In this document: piece after piece, positions 33,853 through 43,378 of the stretch | Layout: every line of letters begins with the position of its first letter | Position numbering within the stretch: the first letter of the stretch is position 1 | Assembly (NCBI RefSeq): GCF_002563895.1 | Contig: NZ_PDJB01000001.1 | Coordinates: 2,959,501 to 3,023,500, forward strand | Direction: 5' to 3' | Source of the DNA: Pseudomonas lurida | GTDB lineage: Bacteria > Pseudomonadota > Gammaproteobacteria > Pseudomonadales > Pseudomonadaceae | Length of the DNA stretch: 64,000 bases | Translations under genes and position numbers: made by a program | The notes under the pieces: generated by a model | The model's input: only the letters and a program-made list of their open reading frames with translations | What the model was told of the DNA's origin: nothing | The model's database searches: none

Positions 33853-35252
33853 CACTGCGCGGCGAACGGCCGGCCGACTTCGCTTATCAGGCGGTTTACC
33901 GCTACATGATCAGCCTGATCAACGAAGTCAGCACTGATGCACGGGTGAAACTGCCTTCCCTGCGGCAATTGGCGGGGCGCCTTAAGGTATCGATCTCGAC
34001 CGTACAGTACGCCTACTCGCTGCTGGAGAAGGAGGGCAGGGTCTATTCGGTGGCCAAATCGGGCTATTACGCCTGGCCCCTGTCGGCCAACCCGCTGGCG
34101 TGGGCCGGAGGCGATCTGCTCGATCGGCTCTACGCTGCGGCGCGCCGGCCGGGCATGGTGGTGCTCAGTGGTGATGAACCGGCGCTGCTGGCTTCGCTGG
34201 ATGGCAGCCTTTTGCGCCTGGAGCGGGAGCTGGTACGCCACTACCCGCGCCAACTGCAGCCCTGGTCCCAGCCATGCGGTGTCTGGGAGCTGCGTGCCGT
34301 GCTGGCGGCGCGTTACACCTCGTCGCCCACGCGTTGCTGGCATGCCGATGACGTCTACATCGGCGCCGACCTGCGCGGTGTGCTGGACATCCTCATCGAC
34401 GTACTGGGCCTGAGGGGGACCACGGTGGTTGTCGAATCGCCCTGCGACTGGCTGGTACTGCGCCTGTTCCAGGATGCTGGCGTGCGCGTTATCGAATTGC
34501 CCTGGACGCTGGAAGGTCGCCTGGACGTGACGACGCTTGACCGCTTGTTATGCGATGAACCTGTGCAGTTGGTGTTGCTGTCAGCACGGGTCAGCCTGCC
34601 GTCAGGGCTCGTCCTGTCGACCCCTGAGCGTCTGGCCGTCGCGCAGATGCTGGAACGCTACGGCTGTTGGTTGCTGGAAAACGACACCTTTGGTGAGCTG
34701 GGTTTCACAGAGCCCCAGACAGCCCTGCGCGAACTGGTCAACCCAGAGCGACTGATCGTGTTTTCTTCTTTCGAGAAAGTACTGGGTTCGGAAGCGCCCT
34801 ATGGTTACCTGTTGTCTCGACGCATGAGCGGCGAATTGCAGCGCCAATTCCTGCTGCGGTCCTTTCGGCTGTCGTCGATCCGCCAGCGCGCCATTGCGCG
34901 CCTTTGTCAAAGCGGGCGAATCGACGTGCACTTGCGAGCGCTGCGCCTGCAATTGAGCCAGCAGGCACAGGACATGTGCCAGCGCCTGGACCTGCACCTG
35001 GGGGAACAAGTGGCCTACCGTCCGCCAACCGCCGGGGCGACGTTCTGGCTGGGCGCCACGCGGGCAGTCGACATGCGCCAGGTGTTCCAGCGCCTGCTCA
35101 CCCAACAGGTGGTGATTGCGCCGGGTGAGCTGTTCAGTCTCAGCGGCTTGCACCAGCAACATTTGCGCTTGAGCCACACTTTTCATGGGCATCCCGACCT
35201 GGATGTTGCCTTGGCAGCCATCAGTGAAGCGCTGCGTCAGGCCCAGACGTGA
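33849..35252 (+). CDS. MocR/PdxR-type GntR regulator with aminotransferase-like domain
   Basis: A 467-residue protein. Residues ~10-75 are a GntR-type winged helix (AYQAVYRYMISLINEV, LPSLRQLAGRLKVSISTVQYAYSLLEKEGRVYSV). The remainder matches the fold-type I aminotransferase domain typical of MocR proteins: GVWELRAVLAARY, DVYIGADLRGVLDILIDVLG, WLLENDTFGELGF, and FSSFEKVLGSEAPYGYL, in which the Lys of SFEK is in the position that normally binds pyridoxal phosphate. It is therefore likely a PLP-responsive DNA-binding protein; the target may be its own operon. The second domain departs from the usual SFSKxLxPGLRxG consensus, so effector binding may differ. Confidence 0.85.
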   Translation: MTLRGERPADFAYQAVYRYMISLINEVSTDARVKLPSLRQLAGRLKVSISTVQYAYSLLEKEGRVYSVAKSGYYAWPLSANPLAWAGGDLLDRLYAAARRPGMVVLSGDEPALLASLDGSLLRLERELVRHYPRQLQPWSQPCGVWELRAVLAARYTSSPTRCWHADDVYIGADLRGVLDILIDVLGLRGTTVVVESPCDWLVLRLFQDAGVRVIELPWTLEGRLDVTTLDRLLCDEPVQLVLLSARVSLPSGLVLSTPERLAVAQMLERYGCWLLENDTFGELGFTEPQTALRELVNPERLIVFSSFEKVLGSEAPYGYLLSRRMSGELQRQFLLRSFRLSSIRQRAIARLCQSGRIDVHLRALRLQLSQQAQDMCQRLDLHLGEQVAYRPPTAGATFWLGATRAVDMRQVFQRLLTQQVVIAPGELFSLSGLHQQHLRLSHTFHGHPDLDVALAAISEALRQAQT

Positions 35253-35360
35253 TGACTGCGTGAAGTTTCTCTTGCTGCTGTAGGATCTATAACGTCGCGC
35301 AGCAGTCGAACTCTCAGTAAACTGCCATTTTTTCCGAATCCTTCTTTCCGAGGTTTATGC

Positions 35361-37004
35361 ATGACAATCAGTCCTTTTGCGGGCAAGCCGGCGCCAGCCC
35401 AGTTGCTGGTGGATATCCCGCGACTGGTCACGGCCTATTACACCGGCCAGCCTGATGCAGCAATCTCCACCCAGCGCGTCGCGTTTGGCACCTCCGGGCA
35501 CCGTGGCAGCTCGTTCGAATTGAGCTTCAACGAATGGCATGTACTCGCCATCAGCCAGGCCATCTGCCTGTATCGCGAAGCCCAGGGTATCAATGGCCCG
35601 CTGTTTGTTGGCCTGGATACCCACGCGCTGTCGACGCCTGCCGGTGCAAGTGCCCTGGAAGTACTGGCCGCCAATGGCGTGCACGTGATGCTGGCGGAGG
35701 GCGACGAGTACACGCCGACTCCGGCCATTTCCCACGCCATTATCTGCTACAACCGTGGTCGCACCAGCGGCCTGGCCGACGGCATCGTCATCACGCCGTC
35801 GCACAATCCGCCGCAGAGTGGCGGCTACAAGTACAACCCGCCCAATGGTGGGCCAGCCGATACCCACGTCACCAAGTGGATTGAAGCCAAGGCCAACGAA
35901 CTGCTGGCCAACAAACTGGCCGGGGTCAAGCGGATCACCCACGCGCAGGCGCTCAAGGCCGACACCACCCATCGCCATGACTACCTCAACAGCTATGTGG
36001 CTGACCTGGTCAACGTGATTGACATGGACGCTATCCGTAGCGCCGACCTGCGCCTGGGCGTAGACCCGTTGGGCGGAGCAGGGGTGCGCTACTGGTCGGC
36101 GATTGCCGAGCACTATCGCCTGAACCTGGACGTGGTGAACACCGAAGTCGACGCGACCTTCCGCTTCATGAGCGTCGACTGGGACGGCCAGATCCGCATG
36201 GACCCGTCCTCCAGCTACGCCATGCAAGGCCTGATCGGGCTGAAGGAACGCTTTGACGTAGCGTTCGCCTGCGACCCGGACCACGATCGCCACGGCATCG
36301 TCACCCCATCCGGTGGCCTGCTGGCACCAAACAACTACCTGGCGGTGTCCATCGACTATCTGTTCCAGAACCGTCCAGACTGGCGCGCTGACGCGGCCGT
36401 GGGCAAGACCGTGGTCAGCAGCGGCCTGATCGACCGCGTTGCCGCACGCATTGGCCGTCGCCTCTACGAAGTGCCAGTTGGCTTCAAGTGGTTTGCCGAT
36501 GGCCTGTTCGAAGGTTCATTGGGTTTTGGTGGTGAAGAAAGCGCCGGCGCCTCGTTCCTGCGCAAGGACGGTACGGTGTGGAGCACTGACAAGGATGGCC
36601 TGATCCCTGCCTTGCTGGCGGCGGAAATGACCTCGCGCAAAGGCCAGGACCCCAGTCAGATCTACCGCGGTCTCACTGATGCCCTGGGCGAGCCGTTCGC
36701 GATCCGTGTGGACGCCAAGGCCACTCCGGCACAGAAAGCCTTGCTGGGCAAACTGTCGCCAGACCAGGTGACGTCCACTGAGCTGGCCGGGGAGCGCATT
36801 CAACAAATCCTCAGTCACGCGCCGGGCAACAACCAGGCGATCGGCGGCTTGAAAGTGATGACCGAAAATGGCTGGTTCGCCGCACGGCCGTCGGGCACCG
36901 AGGATATCTACAAGATCTACGCCGAGAGTTTTATCGGTGAGGATCACCTCAAGCAACTCGTGGAAGAGGCGCAGGTGCTGGTAGACGGCGCGATCTCCGA
37001 GTAA
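35361..37004 (+). CDS. pgm: Phosphoglucomutase (alpha-D-glucose-1,6-bisphosphate dependent)
   Basis: A 547-residue enzyme, the size of E. coli Pgm. Order of motifs: [12 protein letters not shown] near residue 35, the active-site serine loop [16 protein letters not shown] near 150, the metal-binding loop CDPDHDRHG near 305, the sugar-binding [10 protein letters not shown] near 390 and the phosphate-binding [16 protein letters not shown] near the C-terminus. It interconverts glucose 1-phosphate and glucose 6-phosphate in the cytosol, feeding glycogen, trehalose and UDP-glucose synthesis. GAGG lies eight bases before the ATG. It is a single-gene unit followed by a strong hairpin. Confidence 0.96.
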   Translation: MTISPFAGKPAPAQLLVDIPRLVTAYYTGQPDAAISTQRVAFGTSGHRGSSFELSFNEWHVLAISQAICLYREAQGINGPLFVGLDTHALSTPAGASALEVLAANGVHVMLAEGDEYTPTPAISHAIICYNRGRTSGLADGIVITPSHNPPQSGGYKYNPPNGGPADTHVTKWIEAKANELLANKLAGVKRITHAQALKADTTHRHDYLNSYVADLVNVIDMDAIRSADLRLGVDPLGGAGVRYWSAIAEHYRLNLDVVNTEVDATFRFMSVDWDGQIRMDPSSSYAMQGLIGLKERFDVAFACDPDHDRHGIVTPSGGLLAPNNYLAVSIDYLFQNRPDWRADAAVGKTVVSSGLIDRVAARIGRRLYEVPVGFKWFADGLFEGSLGFGGEESAGASFLRKDGTVWSTDKDGLIPALLAAEMTSRKGQDPSQIYRGLTDALGEPFAIRVDAKATPAQKALLGKLSPDQVTSTELAGERIQQILSHAPGNNQAIGGLKVMTENGWFAARPSGTEDIYKIYAESFIGEDHLKQLVEEAQVLVDGAISE

Positions 37005-37019
37005 CGGCGCAATACGCCA

Positions 37020-37044
37020 GTGGGAGGGGGCATGCTCCTCCCAC
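37020..37044 (+). terminator. Hairpin between convergent pgm and pirin genes
   Basis: GTGGGAG (37020-37026) and CTCCCAC (37038-37044) pair, with inner G-C pairs extending the stem. It lies 16 bases after the pgm stop and 13 bases before the pirin stop and probably serves both. The sequence resembles half of a Pseudomonas REP unit. Confidence 0.6.
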
Positions 37045-37056
37045 CGGTGCTTGAAA

Positions 37057-37752
37057 TCAGGCCAAATCGACCAGGACAATCTCGCTGTCCTCAATGGCCG
37101 TCACCCGCAACACCTGCTCCTCCTCGATTGCCACGCCGTCTCGGGCGTGTGCGCGCAAGCCATTGACTTCAATCACCCCAGTGGCCGGCACCAGGTACGC
37201 ACGGCGTCCGTTGTCCAAGCGGTATTCCGCGCTTTCCCCGGCTTTCAGGTTCGCGGCCACCAGGCGTGCATCCGCACGGATGCGCAGGCTCTCGCTGTCC
37301 CCGGCCTTGCCACTGGCCAGTGTCACAAAGCCTTCGCGATCGCCTTTCGGGAACGGCTTGGCGCCCCAGGACGGTGGCAGACCCGCTTCGTTCGGGATAA
37401 TCCAGATCTGGAAAATCTTGGTGGGCGTGCCTTCCAGGTTGTACTCGCTGTGGGCGATCCCGGTGCCTGCGCTCATGACCTGCACATCACCGGCCTCGGT
37501 ACGGCCTTTGTTGCCGAGGTTGTCGGCATGACTGATCGCACCTTCACGCACGTAGGTGATGATTTCCATATCACGGTGCGGGTGCTGGGGAAATCCGGTG
37601 CCCGGCGCAATGATGTCATCGTTCCAGACCCGCAAGTTACCCCAGTGCATGCGCTTGGGGTCATGGTATTCGGCAAATGAGAAGTGGTGATGAGCGTCAA
37701 GCCAGCCATGATGGGCGCCGCCCAGGGAAGTGAAAGGTCGAAGTTCTAGCAT
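37057..37752 (-). CDS. Pirin-family protein (YhhW-like quercetinase fold)
   Basis: A 231-residue bicupin of the size of E. coli YhhW. The N-terminal cupin carries the metal ligands in GFPQHPHRDMEIITYV and the later GTGIAHSEYN; the second cupin (ESAEYRLDNGRRAYLVPATG) lacks metal ligands, as is usual. YhhW has quercetin 2,3-dioxygenase activity in vitro; physiological roles of bacterial pirins are unclear, often linked to redox stress. Start MLELRPFTSLGGAHHGW is the family's usual start. The gene is alone on its strand, convergent with pgm. Confidence 0.9.
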   Translation of the reverse strand: MLELRPFTSLGGAHHGWLDAHHHFSFAEYHDPKRMHWGNLRVWNDDIIAPGTGFPQHPHRDMEIITYVREGAISHADNLGNKGRTEAGDVQVMSAGTGIAHSEYNLEGTPTKIFQIWIIPNEAGLPPSWGAKPFPKGDREGFVTLASGKAGDSESLRIRADARLVAANLKAGESAEYRLDNGRRAYLVPATGVIEVNGLRAHARDGVAIEEEQVLRVTAIEDSEIVLVDLA

Positions 37753-37970
37753 GATCGTCTCCTGTGGATGGTGCTTATGATCCAGCAGGTCATGATCGAT
37801 AAAAAGCCTGAAAAGTGCCTGATTCCTATCAGTCGATTAGATTGGTTAGTGGCGTTTTGACTTTCAGTTCAGCGCCTAACTGCATGACAGCAAAGCAATT
37901 GGCTGGAACTGAACGTCGATTCCGGCGACCATGGTGCCCTTGTAAGAACCCGCCCATCGCAGGAGTCCGC

Positions 37971-40418
37971 GTGTCGCAACAAAAGCCTGATCTTCCCCCC
38001 GAACTGCGCCCCCTGGCTGACATGCCGTTATTGAAGCGCCTCGCTGCGCGTCTGTTTGGCCATGGCCTGACCCGCCTGCGCGCCCAGCACCGGTTTTCCT
38101 GGTTGCACGGGCAGGCTGATGGTTTCCGCAGCGGGCACGAGGCGGGCGTGGAATACGGCTATCGCGAGGGCAAGGCCGATGGCCTTGAGGAAGGCCGCCA
38201 GGTGTTGCTGATTCGTGACTATCGCCCGGATGAGCATCGTGCACCGGGGGTGGATGACAGCCTGTTCGATGATTGGCGCCTGCCGCTCACCGCCGACTTG
38301 AAGAAGCGCATCAAGGCGGACGTTGCGCGTTTGCTGCCGGCCCACGCCCAGCCCAGCGCGGCGCAGTGGAAGATGATCTTCAGCGATACGCCTTCTACCT
38401 CAGTGATCGCGGGGGCCGGGGCGGGCAAATCCACATCGTTGGTGTTGCGTATCTTGTTGCTCACCCATTACCTGGGCTTCGAGCTCAGCTCGATGACGGT
38501 GGTGACCTTCACCCGCGAGTCGCGCAAAGACTTCATCAACAAGCTCATGGAAATTCTCAGCCTGTGGGGCCAACCCCTTGGCATGAAAGAAGCACAGGCC
38601 GTGGTGCGTACCTTTCACTCGCGCATCCTGCCCATGGTTCGCAGCCTGCCAGGCTTTGAGCGCCTGCAAGCGTTCGAGAACCTGAATGCGGGCTTTGAAG
38701 ACGCTGACAGCAACCCCTTCGACTTGCGTATCAACGATGCCCAGCGCCAGCAGATGAATGCCTGTTATCACCGGTTGCACGGGCAGCACCCACGCTTTCG
38801 TGAGTTGATTGCGCCGCTGGCACGCCATGGCCTGCAGCTCAAGGAACTGGAGCGTGATCACCCCGAGGTGCAAAAACGCGTCGCCGTGACTGAGCTGGCG
38901 GCCAAGCGCGATGAAGAACTCTGCGATGTGATCGAGGACCTGTGGTTCCGGGCCGGCGCCTGGCCGATCAAGGGCATTGAGCCCAGTCGCCAGGCATTGG
39001 AGATCAACGGCGCGCAGTTTCACTGTCATGGCTATATACCCGAGCTGGACGCCTGGGTGGTGCTGGGCTTCGATTCGCGGGAAAACGCCCAGATCAGCCG
39101 GCCCAACGCGAAACTGTCGGTGCGTGCGGAATGGGCGGTAAAGCGCACGTTGTTTCAAGCTTTCTGCCGTAAGCCATTGATATGGCTTGATAGTTACGAT
39201 TCTTCGAAGCGGCTTTTAAGCAGTTTGGCGGGTGATGCCGCGGCCGGGCCGGGCTTTGATTATAAGGTCAAGGGCGAGTTGGCCTCGGCGCCGTTGCTGG
39301 ACAGCTTCGTGATGGCCGCCGGGTTTATCGAAAACCTCGGGCTGGACGTGCCCACCGCGGTTGGGCAGATGAGCTTTGCCAAGGATGACCCGGACCGTTT
39401 CTTCTTCGAAGCCCTGAGCATCTTCTGGAAAGCCCTGGAAGATCACCTGCTGGACCAGTCGCCACCGATCATGACCTACAACCGCATGTTCTCGCTGTTC
39501 GGCGAAAACACCCCGGAAAATCTCAAGCTGCTCAGTGATCCGTTGTTGCGGCCGCTTTCGCACTTGATGATCGATGAATTCCAGGACGTTTCACCGCAAA
39601 TCGTCTCGTGGATCCGCGCCAGCCTGCGCGAGATCCGCAGCCGTGGCCCGGCGATGCATGTCGGGCGCGGTGCACAGCACTCATCGCTGTTGTGCGTGGG
39701 GGATGACTGGCAATCCATCTATGGCTGGCGCGGGAGTTCGCCCAAGTACTTCATGGAGTTCAACAAGGAATTCCCGTCACCTGCCACCACGCGCGTAATG
39801 CTGGGTGAGAACTACCGCAGCCACCAGCACATCATCGATGCCGCCGAGCACATCGTGCGTGCGGCGCCGGCGATTCCAGGCAAGAAGGCCAAGGCCAGTG
39901 GCACGCATAAGGATTTGGTGCCCGTCAAAGTCCTGGAGCGCGACGACGCAGCGTTGGGGCGGCAACTGCTGGAGCATTATCAACGCGGTGAATCGGTGTT
40001 GATGTTGTATCGAAAAAGCAGCGATAAGTTATTGATTCAAGAGAATATTCGCTCGGTAGTTAATGTAGACTCTAACTTGCCGCCCCAGGCGCGCAGGTTG
40101 AAGCAACTGACCTATCACAGTGCCAAGGGGCTGCAAGCCGACGCAGTGTTCCTGCTTGGGGATTGCCAGCACGTGACCCGCTCTCCCTACAAGAACCAGG
40201 TGTATCGCATGGCAGGCCTGGGTAAGGATGGCGACAGCGAGCCTTACGATAATGCGCAAAAGGACGAAGTGCTGCGCCTGGCCTACGTGGGCATTACCCG
40301 CGCAGTGAGCCATTGCTACTGGTATGTGGAAAAGCCCGAAGGCCAGGCGGTGAATGTGCCGAAGGCGTCGGAGCGGGTCGATGGCAGGAAAGCCTTCTTT
40401 GACGACCAGCGCAACTGA
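37971..40418 (+). CDS. UvrD/Rep-family superfamily 1 helicase
   Basis: The frame is open from 37815, but the GTG at 37971 is preceded by AGGAG at five bases spacing and starts family-like sequence (MSQQKPDLPPELRPLADM), giving 815 residues. An N-terminal charged region (~1-120, with YGYREGKADGLEEGRQ) precedes the ATPase: Walker A AGAGAGKST near residue 147, motif Ib TFTRESRKDF, motif II IDEFQDVSPQ, motif III LCVGDDWQSIYGWRG, motif IV YRSHQHI, and motif VI YVGITRA near the C-terminus. It is a 3'-5' DNA translocase/helicase of the UvrD type with an insertion between motifs Ib and II (~residues 240-480). Likely DNA repair or replication restart; the exact role is unknown. Confidence 0.88.
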   Translation: MSQQKPDLPPELRPLADMPLLKRLAARLFGHGLTRLRAQHRFSWLHGQADGFRSGHEAGVEYGYREGKADGLEEGRQVLLIRDYRPDEHRAPGVDDSLFDDWRLPLTADLKKRIKADVARLLPAHAQPSAAQWKMIFSDTPSTSVIAGAGAGKSTSLVLRILLLTHYLGFELSSMTVVTFTRESRKDFINKLMEILSLWGQPLGMKEAQAVVRTFHSRILPMVRSLPGFERLQAFENLNAGFEDADSNPFDLRINDAQRQQMNACYHRLHGQHPRFRELIAPLARHGLQLKELERDHPEVQKRVAVTELAAKRDEELCDVIEDLWFRAGAWPIKGIEPSRQALEINGAQFHCHGYIPELDAWVVLGFDSRENAQISRPNAKLSVRAEWAVKRTLFQAFCRKPLIWLDSYDSSKRLLSSLAGDAAAGPGFDYKVKGELASAPLLDSFVMAAGFIENLGLDVPTAVGQMSFAKDDPDRFFFEALSIFWKALEDHLLDQSPPIMTYNRMFSLFGENTPENLKLLSDPLLRPLSHLMIDEFQDVSPQIVSWIRASLREIRSRGPAMHVGRGAQHSSLLCVGDDWQSIYGWRGSSPKYFMEFNKEFPSPATTRVMLGENYRSHQHIIDAAEHIVRAAPAIPGKKAKASGTHKDLVPVKVLERDDAALGRQLLEHYQRGESVLMLYRKSSDKLLIQENIRSVVNVDSNLPPQARRLKQLTYHSAKGLQADAVFLLGDCQHVTRSPYKNQVYRMAGLGKDGDSEPYDNAQKDEVLRLAYVGITRAVSHCYWYVEKPEGQAVNVPKASERVDGRKAFFDDQRN

Positions 40419-40436
40419 TGGGGCGCCGGAACTGAT

Positions 40437-40523
40437 GTGGGAGCGGCCTTGCTCGCGACTACCAGGGTTCAGCCCCACATGTGCTGGCTGAAACTACGCA
40501 TTCGCGAGGGAGCCCGCTCCCAC
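40437..40523. repeat. Paired REP element (REPIN)
   Basis: Inverted arms GTGGGAGCGGCCTTGCTCGCG (written as two parts: GTGGGAGCGG and CCTTGCTCGCG) and CGCGAGGGAGC with CCGCTCCCAC enclose about 40 bases. This is the classic head-to-head REP arrangement of P. fluorescens-group genomes, placed between the convergent helicase and DUF1652 genes. Such elements are moved by RAYT transposases encoded elsewhere. Confidence 0.75.
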
Positions 40524-40554
40524 CTTTTCACTCTGTTTCCATGGAGAAGTTGAG

Positions 40555-40827
40555 TCAGGCCCGCAAGGAAAGCGGCGGTACGAACGACTCCAACTCATCC
40601 TCCACCGCCTCGATAATCCGCTCCACATCGGCTGCATTCATCACGGTAGCGCAGGGGATGCCGGCGATAGCTATCAGTGTCTCGCCGCTGGCGCGGTCGA
40701 ACAGGCGCGCGATCATACTGCCAGGGGCGTCCATGCTGCCCTCGAAGCCCATCGGATGAAAATGCCAGCGCATCAGCTGGCAGGCGTTGGGGAACGTCAC
40801 TTTGTTCATGTTGCCCACCTTGGTCAT
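40555..40827 (-). CDS. DUF1652-type small protein
   Basis: A 90-residue protein. AAAGGAAG lies seven bases before the ATG at 40827; an in-frame ATG at 40809 (MNKVTFPNACQ) is an alternative. The sequence FPNACQLMRWHFHPMGFE, DAPGSMIARLFD and SGETLIAIAGIP follows the DUF1652 pattern of Pseudomonas proteins as I remember it: a helix, then SMxxRLFDxxxGE and an aliphatic strand. Function unknown. It is alone on its strand. Confidence 0.7.
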   Translation of the reverse strand: MTKVGNMNKVTFPNACQLMRWHFHPMGFEGSMDAPGSMIARLFDRASGETLIAIAGIPCATVMNAADVERIIEAVEDELESFVPPLSLRA

Positions 40828-40999
40828 TGAGCGCTTCCTTTAGCTCGCGGTAGGGGGGCCATGACCTTCACTGGTCGTGGCGTCTGAGAGCTTAAAAGTA
40901 GCATTCGTTCGCAACCCCAAGGTGAATTTTTTGGTTCCGTTCGGCGGTTGTCTTCACTTAAGTTGACGTGGGTCATCTCTTACCCGGATTCAGGCAAAA

Positions 41000-41030
41000 G
41001 GCCATTAGTCAGAAGGTCCATTTGGCCATT
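41000..41030 (+). promoter_or_regulatory. Direct repeat upstream of the AraC gene
   Basis: GGCCATT occurs at 41000-41006 and again at 41024-41030, 24 bases apart, ahead of the AraC-family start at 41086. Direct repeats about two helix turns apart are typical of AraC-family sites, so this may be an autoregulatory operator. No other gene lies in 40828-41085. Confidence 0.35.
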
Positions 41031-41085
41031 GAAGACCTTGGCAAAATTCGGCAATCTCCAAGGTTTACCCGCCCCAGAGCCATTC

Positions 41086-41895
41086 ATGCCCGACATCGCC
41101 CCCGCCGATGATGCCCAGCAATCCCAGGCCACACGCGAGCTGGTACTGCGCCACCACCTGTGCTGGCGCCACCGGGACCTGGAGGGCGTGATGTCCTACT
41201 ACCATCCGGACATCCAGTACCACGACTTTTTCCAGAACCGTGTCATTGGGTTCGCCGACTTGCGTGACTACCTGCAAGCCAGCATGCCGCGCGAGGCCGA
41301 CGAGGCGATCGAGCACAGCGACCGTATCCGCGCCGATGGCAATACCGCATTCATCCAGTACCGCATCACCTTGCGTGGCGGCCAGGGCCTGGTGTCGTTC
41401 CGCACCAGCGAGGCCATCACGGTACGCGACGGGTTGATCTGGCGCGTCAACGAATACGCCTCCCTAGTGCATGAACAACCCGCCCAGGCCGCGCGGCCTT
41501 CGGTCAGCCGCCTGGGCGTGTCGCCCCAGCAATTGGGGCACATGGCCAATGACCTGCAGCAGTATTTCGAATGCAAGCAACCTTACCTGGACCCGGAGCT
41601 GGACCTGCAACGGGTTTCCAAGGAATGTGGCTACAGCCGCAACCAGATTTCCTACCTGCTCAACCAGGTACTGGGCCAGAGCTTCTATCGCTATGTGAAC
41701 CAGGCACGGCTCCAGCATTTGTTGGCCGCCCTGGATAAGGCCGTGCCGCCGTTAAAGATCGACGACCTGGCGTTTGCCGCAGGTTTCAACTCGTTGTCGG
41801 CGTTCTACAGCGCGTTCCGCCAGCACACGGGCCAGTCGCCCAAGGCCTATGTCAAACAAATTTCCCTGCGTGCACGCGCGCAAGACAACCCATGA
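41086..41895 (+). CDS. AraC-family regulator with SnoaL-like N-terminal domain
   Basis: From the ATG at 41086 (MPDIAPADDAQQSQ) the protein has 269 residues; an open frame to 40948 adds sequence unlike any domain. Residues ~15-130 have a nuclear-transport-factor-2/SnoaL-like cone fold pattern (LVLRHHLCWRHRDLEGVMSYYHPDIQYHDFF, in parts; VIGFADLRDYL; GLIWRVNEY). Residues ~150-265 hold the two helix-turn-helices of AraC proteins (LDLQRVSKECGYSRNQISYL and KIDDLAFAAGFNSLSAFYSAFRQHTGQSPKAY). A SnoaL-type sensor in an AraC regulator is uncommon. The next three genes follow in the same direction, so it probably controls amine oxidation and uptake. Confidence 0.85.
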   Translation: MPDIAPADDAQQSQATRELVLRHHLCWRHRDLEGVMSYYHPDIQYHDFFQNRVIGFADLRDYLQASMPREADEAIEHSDRIRADGNTAFIQYRITLRGGQGLVSFRTSEAITVRDGLIWRVNEYASLVHEQPAQAARPSVSRLGVSPQQLGHMANDLQQYFECKQPYLDPELDLQRVSKECGYSRNQISYLLNQVLGQSFYRYVNQARLQHLLAALDKAVPPLKIDDLAFAAGFNSLSAFYSAFRQHTGQSPKAYVKQISLRARAQDNP

Positions 41896-41944
41896 CGGCG
41901 CGCCCTAGGATCGACCCTATCGAAACGAGGTGGGGGAACCTGGC

Positions 41945-43351
41945 ATGCCGGCATGGCGCACCATCAGTTTATGGATGGACCAGTTGGACGACCCGCTGCA
42001 CGCGCGGCCGGCCCTGGAGCATGACCTGGACGTCAACGTGGCCATTATCGGCGCCGGTTACACCGGGCTGTGGACCGCTTACTACCTGAAACGCCAAGCC
42101 CCCGAGCTGAAGATCGCGATCATCGAAGCGCAAACCGCCGGCTTTGGCGCGTCGGGTCGCAACGGCGGCTGGCTGATGGGCAACCTGCTGGGTGAGGACC
42201 GCTTGCTCGCCGGCCTGGCCCCCGAGCAGCGCCGCGCCTCCTTTGACCTGCTGCACGCCATCCCTGACGAAGTCGCCCAGGTGCTGGCGCGTGAAGGCAT
42301 CGACTGCGACTACCGCAAGGGTGGCGCCTTGTACTGCGCGGCGCGCTACCCCGAGCAGGAGGGCAGCCTGCGCCGCTACCTCGACAAACTCTACGCCCAG
42401 GGCCTGACCGAAGCCGACTACCGTTGGCTTGGCCCGCAGCAATTGGCCGAGCAGATCCGCATCGCCAGGCCCTATGGCGGCATTTATGCGCCGCACGTTG
42501 CAACCATCCACCCAGCCAAGCTGGTGCGTGGCCTAGCGCGGGTGGTGGAGCGCATGGGCGTGGCAATCTACGAAAACAGCCCGGTTACCCACTGGCAATC
42601 CGGTAGCCTGCGCACTGCCAAGGCCAGCGTCCGGGCAGCCTGGGTGGTGCCGGCAGTGGAGGGCTACGCCAATACCTTGCCACTGCTGGGCCGCTACCAA
42701 TTGCCGGTGCAGAGCCTGATCGTCGCCACCGAGCCGTTGCCGGCCAGCACCTGGGACGACATCGGCCTGAGCCATGGCCAAGCCTTTGGTGAAAGCAGCC
42801 GCCAGGTCACTTACGGGCAGCGTACGGCGGATAACCGACTGGTGTTCGGTGCGCGCGGCGGTTACCAGTTTGCCGGCAAGCTGCGCCATGACTTCGATTT
42901 GACCGACAGCGAAGTGGAGCTGCGTCGCTACCTGTTCGGTGAGCTTTTCCCACAGCTAAAGAGCGTGAGGATTACCCATTCCTGGGGCGGCAACCTCGGC
43001 ATGTCGCGCAATTTCCGCCCGCACATGCTCTGCGATCACAAGACTGGCATCGCGCTGTCCGGGGGATACGGCGGGGAGGGCGTCGGCGCGACCAACTTGG
43101 GCGGCCGCACCCTGGCCGACCTGATCCTGGGCCGCGACACGCCGTTGACCCATCAACCCTGGGTGATCCGCGAACGCGGCCTGGACGCGCTCAAGCCCTG
43201 GGAGCCCGAACCCTGCCGCTGGCTGGGCTACAACGCGATCATTCGCAGTTTCGTCCATGAAGACCAGGTGTTGGCCAACCCCAACACCGCCCCTTGGCGC
43301 CGCAAGCTGGCGACCGGCGTGGCCGGGTTCATGGAAGGTTTCATGCACTAA
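41945..43351 (+). CDS. FAD-dependent amine oxidase (DAO superfamily, PuuB-like)
   Basis: The ATG at 41945 follows an AGGTGGGGG stretch at seven bases spacing and gives 468 residues. The FAD-binding motif VAIIGAGYTGLWTAYYL lies near residues 32-48, with EAQTAGFGASGRNGGWLMG after it, the signature of gamma-glutamylputrescine oxidase/glycine oxidase-type enzymes. The C-terminus has the second FAD contact GYGGEGVGATNLGGRTLADL. It probably oxidises an amine or amino acid with O2 to an aldehyde or keto product plus ammonia and peroxide. It lies between an AraC gene and a cupin plus a polyamine-type binding protein, which favours a putrescine- or polyamine-related substrate (inference). Confidence 0.87.
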   Translation: MPAWRTISLWMDQLDDPLHARPALEHDLDVNVAIIGAGYTGLWTAYYLKRQAPELKIAIIEAQTAGFGASGRNGGWLMGNLLGEDRLLAGLAPEQRRASFDLLHAIPDEVAQVLAREGIDCDYRKGGALYCAARYPEQEGSLRRYLDKLYAQGLTEADYRWLGPQQLAEQIRIARPYGGIYAPHVATIHPAKLVRGLARVVERMGVAIYENSPVTHWQSGSLRTAKASVRAAWVVPAVEGYANTLPLLGRYQLPVQSLIVATEPLPASTWDDIGLSHGQAFGESSRQVTYGQRTADNRLVFGARGGYQFAGKLRHDFDLTDSEVELRRYLFGELFPQLKSVRITHSWGGNLGMSRNFRPHMLCDHKTGIALSGGYGGEGVGATNLGGRTLADLILGRDTPLTHQPWVIRERGLDALKPWEPEPCRWLGYNAIIRSFVHEDQVLANPNTAPWRRKLATGVAGFMEGFMH

Positions 43352-43378
43352 GACGTTTCACTCACACGGGAAAATCCC

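Noticed and set aside
37815..37970. Upstream extension of the UvrD-like helicase
   Set aside because: The GTG at 37971 has AGGAG at good spacing; the extension looks non-coding (Arg/Cys/Pro-rich, no domain).
40948..41085. Upstream extension of the AraC-family protein
   Set aside because: The added 46 residues do not belong to the SnoaL-like domain and cover what looks like a control region with direct repeats.
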